NCBI GenBank assembly: GCA_034231615.1
Contig: CM067298.1
Location: 33,796,127-33,860,126, forward strand
Origin: Meghimatium bilineatum
Taxonomy: Eukaryota > Mollusca > Gastropoda > Stylommatophora > Philomycidae
Direction: 5' to 3'
DNA length: 64,000 nucleotides
Part shown: positions 23,160-35,729 of the stretch, in pieces
Numbering within the stretch: position 1 is the stretch's first letter
Layout: every line of letters begins with the position of its first letter
Notes under the pieces: generated by a model
Database searches by the model: none
What the model was told of the DNA's origin: nothing
The model's input: the letters and a program-made list of their open reading frames with translations, nothing else
Translations under genes and position numbers: made by a program

Positions 23160-24660
23160 TACACCAGGCAGGTTGCACAATATCCCCCACCAATATAATT
23201 GTTTGTTACTTCTTGCTTCTTGGTTAGAAACTAGCTTCACAGCACGTGGGGCATTCCCACAAGTGCTCTGCTCTCCGTTCCAGCAGCCATCTCAGTGTAT
23301 GTAGACTTAGAGAGTCTCAGTCAGGTGTTGATTGCGAGATCTTCGGTGCCCTTCAAAAATATTTACTTTTCCTTGCTTCCCCTCTAGAAACTCTCCTTTC
23401 TAACATTCGTTGTATATTTACGTTCTCCATCTCATTGGAATTATCTTCATATTGATATGAATTTATTACTGCCTTGATCAAGTCTGCTTTATTTCTTCTC
23501 AGCATTGGGCCGTAATCACCATATTGCCTGTCAATAAGTCGGCTCTCTCGCTTCCTCTGACACCAGCATGTCCAGGGTAGTATATCCATGTGGTGCTCTG
23601 GACAATCGAGTTGTTTAATAAGTCCCACCATTCCTTTCTTAGAATGTACTTTTATGTCTTGCGCAACATGCTTTGAGAGTCTGTGAGTATTACCGAGTGG
23701 GTCGATGTATCAGTTATCAACCAATAAAGTGCTGCTGTAACTCCCTCTATCTCCACTCTCATGCTCGATATGACAGTGGGAAATACTAAAGATTTCTCAA
23801 CCAACTTCGCGACGTTTCTGTAGGCAACAGAACTCCAATCGCTTCTATTTTAACTGGGCCAGTTGTGTATATAATTATGATTTGTAGATTCGGGTGTAGC
23901 TGGGTGAGTTTATGTACTGTATCCTGGGCCCTGATACCCGTCCATTTTCGACTCGTTGTATCTAGTTGTATTATTACTTTAGTCAGTGGTTTCTTCTAAA
24001 TGTCTACCTCCACCCATTCACTGCCCTTTCCCATTTCTTCAAATTCACATACTCTTTGCAGTGTGCCTACAGCCTCTGCCATCCATGAACTGCAAAGCTT
24101 GATTCGTTTTCCCTTTGTCTCATTTAAATGTTGGTGTAATTGGTGGTGGTTGTATTCTGTCACTTTAAGGTACGATCTAATCTCTGCTACGTGATGGCCC
24201 ACTCTAATGCCGGAGAGATCACGCAGAAATCGCACATCAGAGATGGGTGTATTCCTAGTACACCCCAGTACCGCTCTAATTGCCTAGTTTTCGATTTTTT
24301 TCAATCTTTTGACGTGTGTCTGTGACAGTGTTAGTAGGCCGAAGCCATAATCTATGAAAGATAGCACCATCACTTGTAGATGCAGAACAGTACCCTTTGC
24401 TGCATGTCGAAAGTCGCCATATCCTTGATAACACTGATTCCTCTTTTAGTTTTCTGAATCATATTTGTGGTGTGTTTGTTGAAGAGAGACTTCTATCAAA
24501 GGTGATCCCAAGATATTTAAGGTCATGTTCTCTTTCAATGAATGAACCCATGACAGATGGCAGGGTGTCCGTAACCAGATTATTATTTAAGGAGTACCAG
24601 ACGTCCTGTTCTTTCGAGGATTTTATCAAGGGGTTTTCCGGTTCAAGATAGTGCCATGAG
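23160..24660 (-). pseudogene. LINE RT thumb, connector and RNase H, minus-strand copy
   Basis: Read on the minus strand from 24,660 down: LVTDTLPSVMGSFIEREHDL and LGITFDRSLS (RT thumb), FLRDLSGIRVGHHVAEIRSY with HQHLNETKGKRIK (24,000-24,235, connector), SDWSSVAYRNVAKLVEKS, LTDSQSMLRK, then IYYPGHAGVRGSERADLLTG (about 23,560, RNase H GHAGV motif with frame slips). The 3' tail near 23,240 has CAGCACGTGGGGCATTCCC, equivalent to the tail of the 15.1-kb copy. Many stops. It matches 13.45-15.1 kb over most of its length. Confidence 0.85.
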
Positions 24661-25319
24661 TGGTCACAGTTACTCTGATGTGCCTGTGATTTCGTTTTTC
24701 CCTGAGGATCCCGTAGTCGTAACCTTCGATAACAGTTACCATGTTGTTACACCAGACCGACGATGTGCGTGAACTAAATAGTTTAATGAGGAAGACGATA
24801 ATCGAGAAATTCAAAACGAAATTTGTCAATAATATAACCGTCTCCTACTTGTCGATGTGTATTATTGTCAAATTATTCGTATAATTATGGCTCATCAAAC
24901 AAAATATGAAAAACAACCAGACTGTAGCATAATGAACGCATTAAGTCCTTTCGATTGATATCGATTCAACTTGTAACTTCAGTCTCTACGTTTTCTGAAT
25001 TTTACCAATCCGAATCCATAGAAAATATGATTTATTTTCATATTTTCATAAATATGATTTATATAAGACACCCAACACAAATATTCTCAAGTTACTATGA
25101 ATACGACAAATGGATATCACATAGACAAAACAACACATATTGCACATTTTATAGAAATTCCTCCAGCACCATAAACATCAAACACACGTACACACCATTA
25201 GACATTCGTAATATTATGATCGTTATGCCTTCCTGGAATCAAAAGATGACATAAACAAGGCTACTTCAGATGTAACATAAGTATATGAATAATATAGTTA
25301 AGAATTATCTCATCATCAG
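24661..25319. other. Unassigned AT-rich sequence
   Basis: Nothing was recognised between two minus-strand LINE remnants. Confidence 0.4.
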
Positions 25320-26215
25320 GAAGCATATCCTGAACAGGGTGTAGCAGTCATCACAGCCTTTCGAAACTTCTGTCTATCTGAACGCTTGTCTTCTTGCTTC
25401 TGTTATTGCCATGTTCAGGTGGGCTTCGATGTCTTGCATTCATCTTCTTCCTGGTCTGCCACTTATTCGTCTCCCTGGCATCACACCACTCCCCCTCCAT
25501 TTTGGTTTTCTCTAGGTTGTCACGGCGTTTGATATGGCCAACATATTGTAGTTTTCTAGAAAAACCATGCTATTTTGTCAGTTTTCTTTCAAATTTATTT
25601 CTCTCAGGGTGGCTATATTGGTGAAATTTTTGGTCCATGGCATTCTGATGATGTTTTTTCCTTTTTCTGTAACATTTTGTTTCAAAAGCTACTATTTTAT
25701 TTCTAACTCTGCTGGTGATTGTCCATGATTCACATCCGTATATTGCCACTGGGAATATGCAAGCTCTTAGGAATGTTAATATTATTATTTTGCAGCAGCT
25801 CAGCCGTATGTTATTTTTTTCATTTGTACCAGCTTCTTTGACACGATAGCCAGCCTTCTTCTGACTTCTTAATATCAATCCCCATTACTGTTGATAAGAC
25901 AACAAAGATATTCAAAACTGGTGACTCTTTCTAATTCGCTGTTGTTGATACTAATTGGAAACTTCTAGTGGTTTTGTCGCTTGTCACTTGATCTTGGTCT
26001 TGTTTCCATTCAGAAATATGTTTTGTTTTTCACTATGTTCTTTAATGGAGTTTATGAGGTATTTAAGACCTGCATGACTGTGTGCCAATAATGGCGTACC
26101 GTCTAATGCATACCAATTATCTAGGAATATATAAAAGCAATCATAAGGTAGTAGATGGGATTTGAACCAGATCGGTACACCTAATACATATTCGCTTCGC
26201 AACTTGTAAGAATAT
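25320..26215 (-). pseudogene. RTE-like reverse transcriptase, palm to C-terminus
   Basis: The minus strand reads YALDGTPLLAHSHAGLKYLI and NSIKEHSEKQNIFLNGNKTK (25,984-26,160), which corresponds to YADDTTLLAExxxxLKxLINxIKEESEKxNLxLNxKKTK. The catalytic YADD has become YALD. Then come FLRACIFPVAIYGCESWTIT (25,700), KPKWRGSG, RRISGRPGRR and EAHLNMAITEARRQAFRQTE (C-terminus). Stops separate the parts. Upstream domains are missing. Confidence 0.85.
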
Positions 26216-27616
26216 ACACATTCGATGTCTTCACTAAATAAAAGAGTATCACTATAGGTCTAGTTCCGATATGGCATAATAGGTGGCAAATATTAAAAGA
26301 ACCACGTATAAAACCATGTATAACTACCAGATAACGTTTATCGACATGTCAGAAGACCTGGTTATACATGGCTTATCTGCATGGTGCTTAGCATCAATCA
26401 TTAAATTAAGACAACTAAGCATACAACATACACAACCATTTGCTTAGGGCCAATATGGAAGAAATGAAAACAAATGTCATAGAAGATATGAAAACAATTG
26501 TGAGAATACTAACACTGCACGAATGCAGAAATATTAAAGAGCTAATTAGAGGTAAACCAATTATATGGTGTTCTAAACCTTCTAATTAATTTTAACTGAA
26601 CGAAGTAGCTTAATTTACCATCTTAAATAAATCCGTAAAACAAATTCAGAAATGCCTGAGGGGTGCTAAAAGTATCGAATTACTCTCGGAGGATCCACAG
26701 TTAGGAGATAACCAAGATCCCAAAATCTACCTACTCATGGTGCACCCTGGAAAGAGAAGTACAGTCATCGGTGCAGCTTCTTTCCAACACTTTCGGGATC
26801 GTGTCCATTAATGTGGAGGCTGCAGATGTAATGCAAATTGACTGAAAAATAAAAATAAATATATCTGACACCTCTGTGCTAATACATACGTCGTCACTGT
26901 CGACACACAGTGAAGCAAGACAGTCCGTCTCGATCATTGGAGGGTCGACCAATTTAATTGTCACCAAACTGGTAGAATAGAAATGATAATGACACTGCAA
27001 GTAAAAAAAAAACAACGATCCTGATACACAATACTGGTGATAGAGAGCTGAAGAGAGCTATGATTGCTTACGTCAGCCGGCATGACACCTGATGTTGAAA
27101 TTCACCAAACTTTAGGTGGTCACAATGTAAATGTTGTAGAGCTAAATCATTAACTCTGGAATACAATCGCATATCTTCACATCAAAATAAAACAAATATC
27201 TCTTAAGATAATCAAAAAGTGTATCTAGATGCATACTGTAAGTGATCACAAAAGAAGAGGAAGAACACTCTTTTAATGGCATGCTCATCTTCGCTTGCTA
27301 AGGCGCATCAGCAGTATCATCATCATATTTTCATGGACAGTTTGATATGCAATACATTCATAATTATCTTTGACTAGCGTAGCATATTTTTCCTACCTCA
27401 ATCATTCACTAACTTATCAGCTTACAAACACACCAGAAGGTTTTCATTGCCTTTTTTCTCACAATTGTTTGTTTGCTAACTGGAGTTTCACTTTACATTA
27501 ATTAGTAATGTTAAACTGGACATTATTGTCATTAATTGCACGATTGGTTTCAAATGGTAATATTTTTTTCTCACATCGTTGTCAATCAGAGGAGTGTTAT
27601 TGCAGTATCAGGGTCT
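26216..27616. other. Unassigned sequence
   Basis: Short open frames only. One minus-strand frame (26,731-27,015) contains VTIKLVDPPMIE, weakly like YIKFVDPPVVIA at 50.75 kb, but I do not recognise the protein. Confidence 0.35.
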
Positions 27617-30205
27617 AGTTCACTGGTTCTCAAAAAGGGTCATATGGCCACAGGGTGTTACATATTCTTGAATGGTGTGTGAGAGACATGAGAAACCTTG
27701 AGAATTTGTGTGTACCACAAACGAGTTTAGGGAATAAACATAAATAATTATTCGAGCGATAGATAACATTATGTGTATCGATACACAATACACAGTTTTA
27801 GTGATCTCTACATAACGTTTTGGGGATCTATACACAACGTCTTAATAATCTCTACATAACGTCTTGGTGATCTAAACATAACGTCTTTGTCACATGTACA
27901 TAAAGCCTTGGTGATCTATACTTAACGTCTTGTGATCTATACATATCGTCGTGTGATCTGTGCATATCGTCTTGTGATCTATCCATAACGCCTTGGTGAT
28001 TTATACATAACGCCTTGGTGATCTATACATAACGCCTTGGTGATCTATACATAACGCCTTGGTGATCTATACATAACGTATTGGTGATCTATACATAACG
28101 CCTTGGTGATCTATACATAACGCCTTGGTGATCTATACATAACGCCTTGGTGATCTATACATAACGTATTGGTGAACTATATATATATATATGTTCTTGT
28201 CGATCAGTACAGAAAGTCTTGGTGAACTATACATATGTTCTTGTCGATCAGTACAGAAAGATATAGTGAAATGTACAGAAAGTCTTGGTGATTGTACAGA
28301 AAGTCGTGTTGAGCTATACATTAAGTCTTGGTGATTGTACAGAAAGTTGTGTTGAGTTATACATTAAGTCTTGGTGATTGTACAGAAAGTCTTGGTGATT
28401 GTACAGAAAGTCTTGTTGAGCTATACATTAAGTCTTGGTGATCTGTACAGAAAGTCGTGTTGAGCTATACATTAAGTCTTGGTGATTGTACAGAAAGTTG
28501 TGTTGAGTTATACATTAAGTCTTGGTGATTGTACAGAAAGTTGTGTTGAGTTATACATTAAGTCTTGGTGATTGTACAGAAAGTCGTGTTGAGCTATACA
28601 TTAAGTCTTGGTGATCTGTACAGAAAGTCTTGGTGATTGTACAGAAAGTCGTGTTGAGCTATACATTAAGTCTTGGTGATCTGTACAGAAAGTCGTGTTG
28701 AGCTATACATTAAGTCTTGGTGATCTGTACAGAAAGTCGTGTTGAGCTATACATTAAGTCTTGGTGATCTGTACAGAAAGTCGTGTTGAGCTATACATTA
28801 AGTCTTGGTGATTGTACAGAAAGTTGTGTTGAGTTATACATTAAGTCTTGGTGATTGTACAGAAAGTTGTGTTGAGTTATACATTAAGTCTTGGTGATTG
28901 TACAGAAAGTTGTGTTGAGTTATACATTAAGTCGTGTTGAGCTATACATTAAGTCTTGGTGATCTGTACAGAAAGTCGTGTTGAGCTATACATTAAGTCT
29001 TGGTGATCTGTACAGAAAGTCGTGTTGAGCTATACATTAAGTCTTGGTGATCTGTACAGAAAGTCGTGTTGAGCTATACATTAAGTCTTGGTGATCTGTA
29101 CAGAAAGTCGTGTTGAGCTATACATTAAGTCTTGGTGATTGTACAGAAAGTTGTGTTGAGTTATACATTAAGTCTTGGTGATTGTACAGAAAGTTGTGTT
29201 GAGTTATACATTAAGTCTTGGTGATTGTACAGAAAGTCGTGTTGAGCTATACATTAAGTCTTGGTGATCTGTACAGAAAGTCTTGGTGATTGTACAGAAA
29301 GTCGTGTTGAGCTATACATTAAGTCTTGGTGATCTGTACAGAAAGTCTTGGTGATTGTACAGAAAGTCGTGTTGAGCTATACATTAAGTCTTGGTGATCT
29401 GTACAGAAAGTCGTGTTGAGCTATACATTAAGTCTTGGTGATCTGTACAGAAAGTTGTGTTGAGTTATACATTAAGTCTTGGTGATTGTACAGAAAGTCG
29501 TGTTGAGCTATACATTAAGTCTTGGTGATCTGTACAGAAAGTCTTGGTGATTGTACAGAAAGTCGTGTTGAGCTATACATTAAGTCTTGGTGATCTGTAC
29601 AGAAAGTCTTGGTGATTGTACAGAAAGTCGTGTTGAGCTATACATTAAGTCTTGGTGATCTGTACAGAAAGTCTTGGTGATTGTACAGAAAGTCGTGTTG
29701 AGCTATACATTAAGTCTTGGTGATCTGTACAGAAAGTCTTGGTGATTGTACAAAAAGTCGTGTTGAGCTATACATTAAGTCTTGGTGATTGTACAGAAAG
29801 TCTTGGTGATTGTACAAAAAGTCATGTTGAGCTATACATTAAGTCTTGGTGATCTGTACAAAAAGTCTTGGTGATTGTACAGAAAGTCTTGGTGATTGTA
29901 CAGAAAGTTGTGTTGAGCTATACATTAAGTCTTGGTGATTGTACAGAAAGTCTTAGTGATTGTACAGAAAGTCGTGTTGAGTTATACATTAAGTCTTGGT
30001 GATTGTACAGAAAGTCTTAGTGATTGTACAGAAAGTCGTGTTGAGTTATACATTAAGTCTTGGTGATCTGTACAAAAAGTCTTGGTGATCTGTACAAAAA
30101 GTCAACAATCTCCTTTACGTTACAGATTGATCACATAAGAAATATTGTCCCACTAGGTGGTCACAGCTAAAAACAGATTGAGAATCATAACTCTAATGTG
30201 TATTA
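27617..30205. mobile_element. Possible hAT-like non-autonomous element enclosing a minisatellite
   Basis: The left end CACTGGTTCTCAAAAAGGGT looks like the common hAT terminus CAGTGGTTCTCAA. Near 30,165-30,195 an inverted counterpart ACAGATTGAGAATCATAA is found, with GTGGTCACAGC inside it, echoing the left GGCCACAGGG. The 8 bp outside the ends (GTCTAGTT and CTCTAATG) agree at 5 of 8 positions. The interior is almost wholly minisatellite. Ends are degraded, so this is tentative. Confidence 0.4.
27785..30105. repeat. Large minisatellite with about 22-bp monomers in two subtypes
   Basis: At 27,785-28,185 the monomer is CTTGGTGATCTATACATAAC plus GC, nearly homogeneous. From 28,200 two related monomers of 21-22 bp alternate: CTTGGTGATTGTACAGAAAG plus T, and CGTGTTGAGCTATACATTAA plus GT. 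There are about 105 monomers in all. A TA run sits at the subtype boundary (28,180-28,192). Confidence 0.97.
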
Positions 30206-30534
30206 TATGTTGCATCTGTAATCATCTGTCATTAAACGTTGGTTGTATAATAGTTTTGTAACTGAAACAAACATTACCGTATTTATGACCCCATTTTTGT
30301 GTTCATAAATTTATTTGATCCAGAGATTTGTTTTGTTTGTCTTTTGTGATGCATTGTTAATGTCAAATTAAAATGTCATTCACTTTAATTGGATGATAAT
30401 TTCAGAACATAATATGGAACAAAATATAAGTACTTGTTGTGTGAAATACTAAATTATAAATCAAAGCACATGATTTGTCAAATGCTGATTTACATGTATA
30501 CTTTAGTAGCATAAGTGGGAGTAGTAATTTATGT
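30206..30534. other. Unassigned sequence, possibly the broken end of the next LINE
   Basis: Minus-strand similarity to LINE protein ceases after the QTWTHK motif at about 30,535. No further motif was recognised. Confidence 0.4.
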
Positions 30535-30990
30535 GTCCATGTTTGGCATTGGTACCACAGCGTTGGTATAATAATTGCTTTGAATAGTTTTATTTTGGTG
30601 TTTAAATCTACATTTTTGTTTATGAGGATTGGTGTCATTTGTCCTAGGGCTTGGTATGCTTTACTACATCTAATGTGTATTTCTATGCTGCTCCTGCCGT
30701 CTGTTGTTATATTTCTTCCTAGGTATGTGAATTCTATCCCTTGTTTAAGTCTGCTGTTTCCAATATATATGTTGATGTTTCTTTCTGTTCTTCCTATCTT
30801 CATTACTTCGGTCTTCTCTATATTTATCATCATGTTTAAGGTTTGGCATGTTTGGTGTAATCTATCTATTTGTCTTTGTAGTTGCTCTTCTGATGATTCT
30901 ACTAGTATTTGGTCGTCTGTAAATATCAATTCGCTTAAGCTATCCTTTAAATTGTTTTCTTCCGTTGTCTTTGCTACTTTCCAAATGTAG
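30535..30990 (-). pseudogene. RTE-like reverse transcriptase palm/thumb fragment
   Basis: A continuous minus-strand frame reads FTDDQILVESSEEQLQRQID (the FADDQxLxAxSExxLQ block with the third residue changed), RLHQTCQTLNMMINIEKTEV, EFTYLGRNITTDGRSSIEIH, SKAYQALGQMTPILINKN and LFKAIIIPTLWYQCQTWTHK. Palm through thumb order is intact over about 135 residues. Sequence after QTW is lost, the mirror image of the fragments at 10.1 and 32.2 kb that begin at this motif. Confidence 0.88.
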
Positions 30991-31765
30991 CAAATTTACC
31001 CTCAGTAACCGGTAGGAATTCTTGAGTTCCTTCTCCTCTCCCTCCTTCCTCGTTTAATTTAGTGGATAAACGTTTACCCCTTATTTACTCAATAAAAATA
31101 ACAGAGCAGAAGGGGAATTAAAAACAAAGTACATATTTATATTTGTAACATATTAATGATCGTCCTCATTCGCAAAGAAGTTGGCGCTAGCAAAGAATAT
31201 TCTAGCTAGAAGATGCCTAGCTAGCATAAACTTTCAGGATTCAGCTACCTAAAATAGCGAAGGTAGAACTACAGTAATGTATACTTTCAGTTTGCTTTCT
31301 AGTCTCAGACCACACCGGATTCAGAATTTTGCAATAAAGATCAACAGGATTCAAGCAGAAAATCTCCAAACAGAAGTATTCTGATTCCAAATAATATATT
31401 GTCCGTAAGAGTAACGTGTCTCCGAGAAGGCTAAATTTGTAAATTTTTAATCTTCTGTGTTATAGTGCATTACTTGAATTAGGTGCATTTTTAGTAGTTG
31501 TTACGAAATGAACGGGGCAGCAAATACCTATCTCGTGTGGGTTGTTGTTAAGATATTATCCGCGCAACACATACCTATCTTGCGTGGTTTGAGAAGGTAT
31601 ACCAGTTCTAATCCCGTGTTTATAAAACTTGTTCCTACCACCGACGCATCTTGTATATAATTTACAGACCAGCACTCTCTCCTCACCCACCGACAACCCT
31701 CCATCCACACAGTCCACCACAATTTCATATTTTATTGCTCCATTTCTTAGTATATACTATATACA
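30991..31765. other. Unassigned sequence
   Basis: No gene. Two related short blocks (ATACCTATCTCGTGTGG, ATACCTATCTTGCGTGG) occur near 31,526 and 31,570. Confidence 0.4.
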
Positions 31766-32172
31766 TACTCAACACTTACAATACACATATTAGGACTGCA
31801 CCAACCAAATCCTTACAGTACACATATTAGGACTGCACCAACCAAATCCTTACAGTACACATATTAGGACTGCACCAACCAAATCCTTACAGTAGCAAAC
31901 TATGGGGACTAATCATGCCAACCTTTTACAGTATACAATCTGGTATCTATACATACCACACTCTTACAGTATACAATCTTTGGACTACTCCAACCAAGTC
32001 CTTACATTATGAAAATCTGGGTACTAAACATACCAAACCCTTGCAATATACAATCTGGGAAATATACTTACCAAACCTTTACATTATACAATCTAAATAA
32101 TGAAGACTACACATACCAAACCATTACAGTATACAATCTAGGGACTGCGCATACCAAACCATTGTCTATTGT
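31766..32172. repeat. About 37-bp minisatellite, left half
   Basis: Tandem units contain ACCAAACC(A/C)TTACAGTATA plus CAATCTGGGGACTGCACAT. Three near-identical units (ACACATATTAGGACTGCACC) open the array. The array resumes at 32,615 after an inserted LINE fragment. Confidence 0.93.
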
Positions 32173-32614
32173 CTATCCCCAGGTGATTTGTGATCCACTC
32201 TTGCCGTAAAGTATAGGGATGATTGGAGCTCGAGCTTGCGTTCTATCGCCAGATGTGTGGCCTCGGATGTGCTATGAACGTGTCTGTACAGGATGTCCCA
32301 GACGTTTTATAACCATCTTTTCCGTGGTCTTCCTCTGGCTTTGTACCCTGATCTCATTTGGTTATATGCTTGTACGGGCAACTTATCGTGATGCATTCTC
32401 ATAATGTGGCCAAACCACTTGATCTGTTCTCTCTCTATGTAATCTGTACAAGATATTATACATATTCTTTCCCTGATATATTCATTTCGCAATCTATAAA
32501 GTCTGGTGACCCCGGCAGCTTTCCTCAAGCATTTCATATCATATGTCACTATCTTTCTGTAATGTGAAGATGAGAGAGACCAGGTTTGGCACTGGTAACA
32601 CAGTGTTGGTAGGA
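32173..32614 (-). pseudogene. 5'-truncated RTE-like C-terminus with intact 3' end
   Basis: The minus strand reads IFLPTLCYQCQTWSLSSSHY, RKIVTYDMKCLRKAAGVTRL, RLRNEYIRERICIISCTDYI, EREQIKWFGHIMRMHHDKLP and GYKARGRPRKRWL, continuous from 32,617 to 32,310. The non-coding tail ends CACCTGGGGATAGACAATAG followed by ACAAT, a short tandem tail typical of RTE-like 3' ends. The same terminus occurs at 34,357 and 41,950. Minisatellite flanks both sides. Confidence 0.9.
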
Positions 32615-32815
32615 ATATACACCAAACCATTACAGTTTACAATCTGGGGACTGAATATACTAAATAATTACAGTATACAATCTGCGGACTGCACATACCA
32701 AAACATTACAGGTTACAATATGGTGATTGCACATACCAAATCCTTACAGTAGCAACATCTGGAGACTACACTTATGAAACTCTTACATTAGAACAATCTG
32801 GGAGATAGTCAAAAT
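32615..32815. repeat. About 37-bp minisatellite, right half
   Basis: Units CCAAACCATTACAGTTTACA with ATCTGGGGACTG continue the array broken at 32,172. Confidence 0.93.
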
Positions 32816-33666
32816 ATAAATTGAGAACAATTATTTGAGTAATACCTTTCCTGTCTTAAAATGCAGTTGAGGAGAGTAAAATATTAATTATGCATGTATC
32901 TCCATGGGAACGAGGCAACTGACACACTTTGAGATGAGCTTCTCAATGCTTGGATTCATGTTGGTAAAACGCAGATGTAGATACTCTTTTCAACAATGTC
33001 CAAAACGGTATCTTGCCTTCGTTAAGAAGCATGTGATACAGCCGTGGAGCCCATGCCCACTAAATGTGATGTAGGAAGAGAGATGAAGATTAGTTTTACT
33101 TTCTGCTGCAGTTTTTGACATTTGGTTGTAATTTGTGAAAGTAACCGACATTTAAAAAAAAATAAAGAATGTCTTTTGTTGAAGACGACATTTATTATAG
33201 TCATTTGTAAACTTGAGAAGATGATTCTCACAATTTGTTCCCATTGCATCTACTCCATGAAACCAGATCTATGATTCAATCTCGCACTTGCAGTTCAATC
33301 AAAACATGGGAATATTTCTTTATATTTTGCTCAACATTGATTAGATGTTCAGTAAAGTGTTGGAGAACGGCATCATACATATGTTCTTCACGATGGAGGA
33401 AACGAGAAAACTAATACATTTCTTTGCATCTATTATTCTAACGAAATAGTGGAAGAGTGAAAATAAATGTTATGATGGCTGGACCTGCCTTGATCAGATT
33501 AACTTTAAGACGCATCAGCTGTAATACATTTTATGAAATGAACTAATGATATATTAACAACATATCCCCACGATAACCAACATCATGCATAATAGTCCGC
33601 AAGTTGTAGAAAGTATTAGAACTAACTGATTCCAACAACTCAACCGTGCTTTCTAAAAGAGAGAAA
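32816..33666. other. Unassigned sequence
   Basis: No coding pattern, repeat or known element was seen. Confidence 0.4.
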
Positions 33667-34283
33667 TGATGATGTAGACATTCAGTGTTTGAAAGACACT
33701 TTACTCCACGTGTGCTTGTAGTCTTGCATGATGATGTAGACATTCAGTGTTTGAAAGACACTTTACTTCACGTGTGATTTTAGTCTTGCATGATGATGTA
33801 GACATTCAGTGTTTGAAAGACACTTTACTTCACGTGTTCTTCTAGTCTTGCATGATGATGTAGACATTCAGTGTTTGAAAGACACTTTACTCCACGTGTG
33901 CTTGTAGTCTTGCATGATGATGTAGACATTCAGTGTTTGAAAGACACTTTACTTCACGTGTGCTTGTAGTCTTGCATGATGATGTAGACATTCAGTGTTT
34001 GAAAGACACTTTACTCCACGTGTGATTGTAGTCTTGCATGATGATGTAGACATTCAGTGTTTGAAAGACACTTTACTCCACGTATGCTTGTAGTCTTGCA
34101 TGATGATGTAGACATTCCGTGTTTGAAAGACACTTTACTTCACGTGTGCTTGTAGTCTTGCATGATGATGTAGACATTCAGTGTTTGAAAGACACTTTAC
34201 TTCACGTGTGCTTGGAGTCTTGCATGATGATGTAGACATTCAGTGTTTGAAAGACACTTTACTCCACGTGTGATTGTTGTCTT
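33667..34283. repeat. 62-bp minisatellite, ten units
   Basis: Units start every 62 bp (33,667, 33,729, 33,791, 33,853 and so on) with TGATGATGTAGACATTCAGT, then GTTTGAAAGACACTTTACT and CACGTGTGCTTGTAGTCTTG. Similarity between units is high, and each carries a short palindrome AGTGT...ACACT. Confidence 0.97.
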
Positions 34284-34339
34284 GTATGCTTCATCATTAT
34301 CCAGAAATAACTGACGTAAAAAAACTAGTGTTCTGTGAG

Positions 34340-34705
34340 TAGACTGATTTTTATTGACGATTGTCTATCCCCAGGTGGAGTTGCGTTAGCGTCCACACTT
34401 GCTTTTCGGCGTAAGGATTTATGAAGATGTAGTCTGCGTTCCGGAGCCTGGTGTGATGCTCCGTTTGTGTTGTAGTCATGTTTATTCAGGGTGGTCTTGA
34501 TGCTGTCTATCGATCTTTCCCTAGGACTGCCCTTAGCTCTGAATCCTGATGCCATCTATTTATTAGCTCTTATGTGAAGTTGATAGTTTATCCTCATAAG
34601 ATGTCCAAACCATTGTATCAGTTGTTTCTCTATATATTCGATACATGATGTGATACCTATCATCTTTCTGATGTTCTCACTACGCTTTTTGATGTTTATT
34701 AATGA
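34340..34705 (-). pseudogene. RTE-like C-terminus, same 3' end as the 32.2-kb copy
   Basis: The minus strand reads SENIRKMIGITSCIEYIEKQ, LIQWFGHLMRINYQ, then GFRAKGSPRERSIDSIKTTL and LRRKASVDANATPPGDRQ. The 3' end CACCTGGGGATAGACAATCG matches the copies at 32.17 and 41.95 kb. It is 5'-truncated and lies about 60 bp beyond the 62-bp array. Confidence 0.85.
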
Positions 34706-35729
34706 CAGAGATACCTATATTTAGAGAGTCATGCATACCGCTGTTGATATTCTGTGTCACATCATGATGTTACCGATTAGCAACGCAGTTAGTTTTCATG
34801 TCACATGGTACTGCCTGTTTTAAATATGCAGTAACGTATATGTGGTGACCAATCATGGACAATACTTCATCCGCTGCGCAAGAGAGTATGCCATTGTGTC
34901 ATTGGGAAGAATGATTTTTTTAACTGTGAAAGTATCGATTATTTTTTCTTTGTATCAGCTTCCATTGTTCTTTCAGAAACACCGTTCTTAATTAACTTTA
35001 CCATCATCGACAAAGTGGAAACAGGCGTGCAGCAAGGATTCATTTCCAGGAAGGGCAAAATACCCTCGTATGTTTTAAGGCAGTAAAGGTGGCGTGACTG
35101 TTGCTAGAATGCTCTTACAACTTTGTAAATTTTCGAAATAATCAGTTCTTCTGCAATGGTGTGGGATTTACCCCATTTTGCTATAAGCAAATCTATGTTG
35201 AATGAAGTCAAAACATCATCTCCGTTATGCTGTGAAGTAGAGGCACGGATAATTTGCAGTGTCTTCTGCCTTTTTTCGTGTTTCCTTAATTTCTGAAAAC
35301 ACATTACATTTTTGCTACTTTTATTACAGTGAACCTTCTTAAAGTGGTCACGTAATCTCATTACCTTCATATCTTCATTTTAAATGATTTTTCACACATC
35401 AAGAAAATTGGAATTGGTTTATTATGAAAAGAAATAATGAATCGATATATCAGATATTTAACACTGTTTTGGCGACAATTTCTTTATGCAGTTGTTTCTG
35501 TATCGTCAAAGACAAAAATTATACAAAAATCAGAAAGAGCACGCGAAACTTGCAGCCAGATTGCTATATCAAAAACTTAACTATTATACATTTTTTTCAA
35601 AACACACCCAACAAGAGCACACATAGAAAGCAAACGCATTGTGGTTTTGTTGGCGTCTCATTTAATTTACACATTCAATTTCCATGTTTTACTGTATCTG
35701 CAAAACACCATTTGCTGTTTCTGAAGTGT
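34706..35729. other. Unassigned sequence
   Basis: A minus-strand open frame at 35,104-35,370 (88 codons) has no recognisable motif. It contains LRDHFKKVHCNKSSKN, vaguely zinc-finger-like, but without a proper Cys pair. Confidence 0.35.

Noticed and set aside
30475..30990. 171-codon plus-strand frame
   Set aside because: It is the opposite-strand shadow of the clear RT fragment on the minus strand.
35104..35370. 88-codon minus-strand frame as a zinc-finger gene
   Set aside because: HFKKVHC looks finger-like, but the required Cys-x2-Cys is missing at the right spacing.
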